Source of the DNA: Acetomicrobium sp. UBA3949
GTDB taxonomy: Bacteria; Synergistota; Synergistia; Synergistales; Acetomicrobiaceae
Assembly (NCBI GenBank): GCA_002385485.1
Contig: DGDP01000032.1
Coordinates: 1-16,194 of the forward strand
Direction: 5' to 3'
Length of the DNA: 16,194 nt
Positions within the stretch are counted from its first letter, which is position 1; the number at the start of each line of letters is the position of its first letter. Made by a program: the position numbers and the translations under genes. The notes beneath the pieces were generated by a model. The model ran no database searches. It saw nothing but the letters and a program-made list of their open reading frames with translations, and was not told the origin of the DNA. Positions 15,339 to 16,194 of the stretch are shown here, piece after piece.

Positions 15339-15390
15339 ATTATAGGGAATGGATCGGGTTTTTGTCAACGGGAATTTTAAAATTTTTTAT
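15339..15390 (-). promoter_or_regulatory. Consensus sigma-70 promoter of tRNA-Ala with AT-rich upstream element
   Basis: On the minus strand TTGACA (15363-15368) and TATAAT (15339-15344) are both perfect matches, 18 bp apart. Directly upstream, at about 15373-15390, is an A/T-only tract (AAAAAATTTTAAAATT) placed like an UP element. The bases after TATAAT are GGGCAC, a GC-rich discriminator of the kind linked to stringent control of stable RNA genes. Start of transcription would be near 15332, six bases before the tRNA. Confidence 0.88.
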
Positions 15391-15414
15391 ACTGACTTAT
15401 TACATTCTCATAGA

Positions 15415-15458
15415 GGGTAAAATTAAATATTTAAGATGCGAACCTAAAAATTTTACCC
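15415..15458. repeat. Inverted repeat spanning the rpn stop codon
   Basis: GGGTAAAATT (15415-15424) and its exact complement AATTTTACCC (15449-15458) are separated by 24 bases. The right arm contains the stop codon of the Rpn-like gene. There is no T-run after it on the minus strand, so it is not a standard intrinsic terminator, though it may protect or end the transcript. Confidence 0.45.
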
Positions 15459-16194
15459 TAGCACTTTAAGTACTTCGTCTTTGGATTTGGCGTCAAGCAC
15501 AGCTTCTGCTGCCGCGTCAAGTTTGGATTCGTCTGTGACGGAGCGGATCGTCTTTTCGTCTTTGGGTGTTATGTTAAATTTACGGCGAAGGAACTTTATA
15601 AGCAGCTCTTGTTTGCCTTCTATTTTGCCCTTTTCTTCGCCCCTTTTTTCCCCTTGTTTTATCAACTTCTCTGCCAGAGACGGCATGATTTCTTCACCTC
15701 CAAGTTCTTTTACTATCCGTTGCATGGTGGTTTGATCTACGTCGAGAGTGTAGAATAAATAAAGGATCAGTATTATCCTTTCTTCTTCGGACAAGCTTAT
15801 TATAACAGCTATCCTTGTGATTCCTTCTATGTCATGTAAGGCTACAAGCTTCATTAAAAGCAGGCTTGCCATCAAAAAGGGCGTGTCTTTTGCTTTTTGT
15901 TCTATCTCGTCGTTGGGAATTTGAGTCAAATCTACTAATACGTAGTTGAACTCAGGGATGTAAGGTTTTATGGATTCCCCTATATTTTGAAACTGCCCTT
16001 GAAAATGGGTAGTTACGTTCCAGCTTGAAGAACCGTGGTAGATTACTACGGGAATTATAGGTGTAAGTGGTACATTTTTCTTTTTCTGCTCGTCCCACGT
16101 TACTGTCATATAGCTCAGTATTTGAAGTAAAACTCCGGGGTCAGGGTATGACTTATGCTCAAATACGAAATAAAGCTGTCCTTTAGTATTTGAT
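15453..16194 (-). CDS. Rpn-family recombination-promoting nuclease/transposase, 5' end outside window
   Basis: The frame stays open to the right edge, so only the last 246 residues or so are visible. It belongs to the Rpn / PD-(D/E)XK transposase-like family (related to E. coli RpnA-E, which act as DNA endonucleases and raise RecA-independent recombination). Visible: LYFVFEHKSYPDP close to the edge, with the E-x-K catalytic pattern, then LLQILSYM, PIIPVVIYHGSSSW, and a helical C-terminal region with KLIKQGEKRGEEKGKIEGKQELLIKFLRRKF, the charged repeat typical of the family tail. The ATG at 16109 is internal, not the start. Base composition is more A/T-rich than the neighbouring house-keeping genes, consistent with transfer. 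An inverted repeat spans its stop codon. Confidence 0.87.
   Translation of the reverse strand, partial: SNTKGQLYFVFEHKSYPDPGVLLQILSYMTVTWDEQKKKNVPLTPIIPVVIYHGSSSWNVTTHFQGQFQNIGESIKPYIPEFNYVLVDLTQIPNDEIEQKAKDTPFLMASLLLMKLVALHDIEGITRIAVIISLSEEERIILILYLFYTLDVDQTTMQRIVKELGGEEIMPSLAEKLIKQGEKRGEEKGKIEGKQELLIKFLRRKFNITPKDEKTIRSVTDESKLDAAAEAVLDAKSKDEVLKVLG

Overview
The window looks like a chromosomal segment of an anaerobic, amino-acid-fermenting bacterium, most likely Synergistota (Acetomicrobium/Anaerobaculum-like). This is inference from gene content: an RNase J-uppP-maf-DUF5693-csaB envelope operon, a long class II aldolase, D-aminoacylase beside a MalY/PatB lyase, and a bacterial pyruvoyl AdoMet decarboxylase. 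It also fits the strong GGAGG ribosome sites placed before TTG, GTG or ATG starts. No 16S or ribosomal protein gene is present to confirm the taxon.

Layout. (1) Positions 19-6151, minus strand: a tightly coupled operon read as rnj (RNase J), uppP (undecaprenyl-PP phosphatase), maf (nucleotide pyrophosphatase), a large DUF5693-type membrane protein and csaB (polysaccharide pyruvyl transferase). Three of the four junctions overlap (4, 4 and 20 bp). The rnj mRNA has a structured leader: two hairpins in tandem, with one arm able to pair with the ribosome-binding site instead. (2) Positions 6235-7506, minus: class II fructose-bisphosphate aldolase with its own promoter region. (3) Positions 7659-8092, plus: tRNA-Gln(CTG), tRNA-Glu(CTC) and a small single-pass membrane protein. 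(4) Positions 8093-13002, minus: AdoMet decarboxylase, MscS channel, fused nucleotidyltransferase-HEPN protein, MalY/PatB lyase and D-aminoacylase. The plus and minus genes meet at 8092/8093 with no spacer.

(5) Positions 13094-15203, minus: a group II intron with a recognisable 5' end, domains V and VI and a reverse transcriptase gene broken by five single-base shifts, all in homopolymer runs. It sits exactly in the U-tract of the terminator of tRNA-Ala(GGC), and a 7-base IBS1/EBS1 match supports the 5' splice site. (6) tRNA-Ala (15252-15326, minus) has a perfect TTGACA-18-TATAAT promoter. (7) At the right edge is the 3' part of an Rpn-family PD-(D/E)XK nuclease/transposase gene.

Functionally, region 1 joins RNA processing to lipid-carrier recycling and cell-wall polymer pyruvylation (S-layer anchoring). 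Regions 2 and 4 are housekeeping and amino-acid metabolism. The right end, from 13094 on, is accessory DNA clustered around a tRNA gene. The best candidates for something not yet described are the rnj leader switch, the DUF5693 protein tied to csaB and uppP, and the intron-terminator relationship. No CRISPR array, phage block or obvious new multi-gene defence system was seen.
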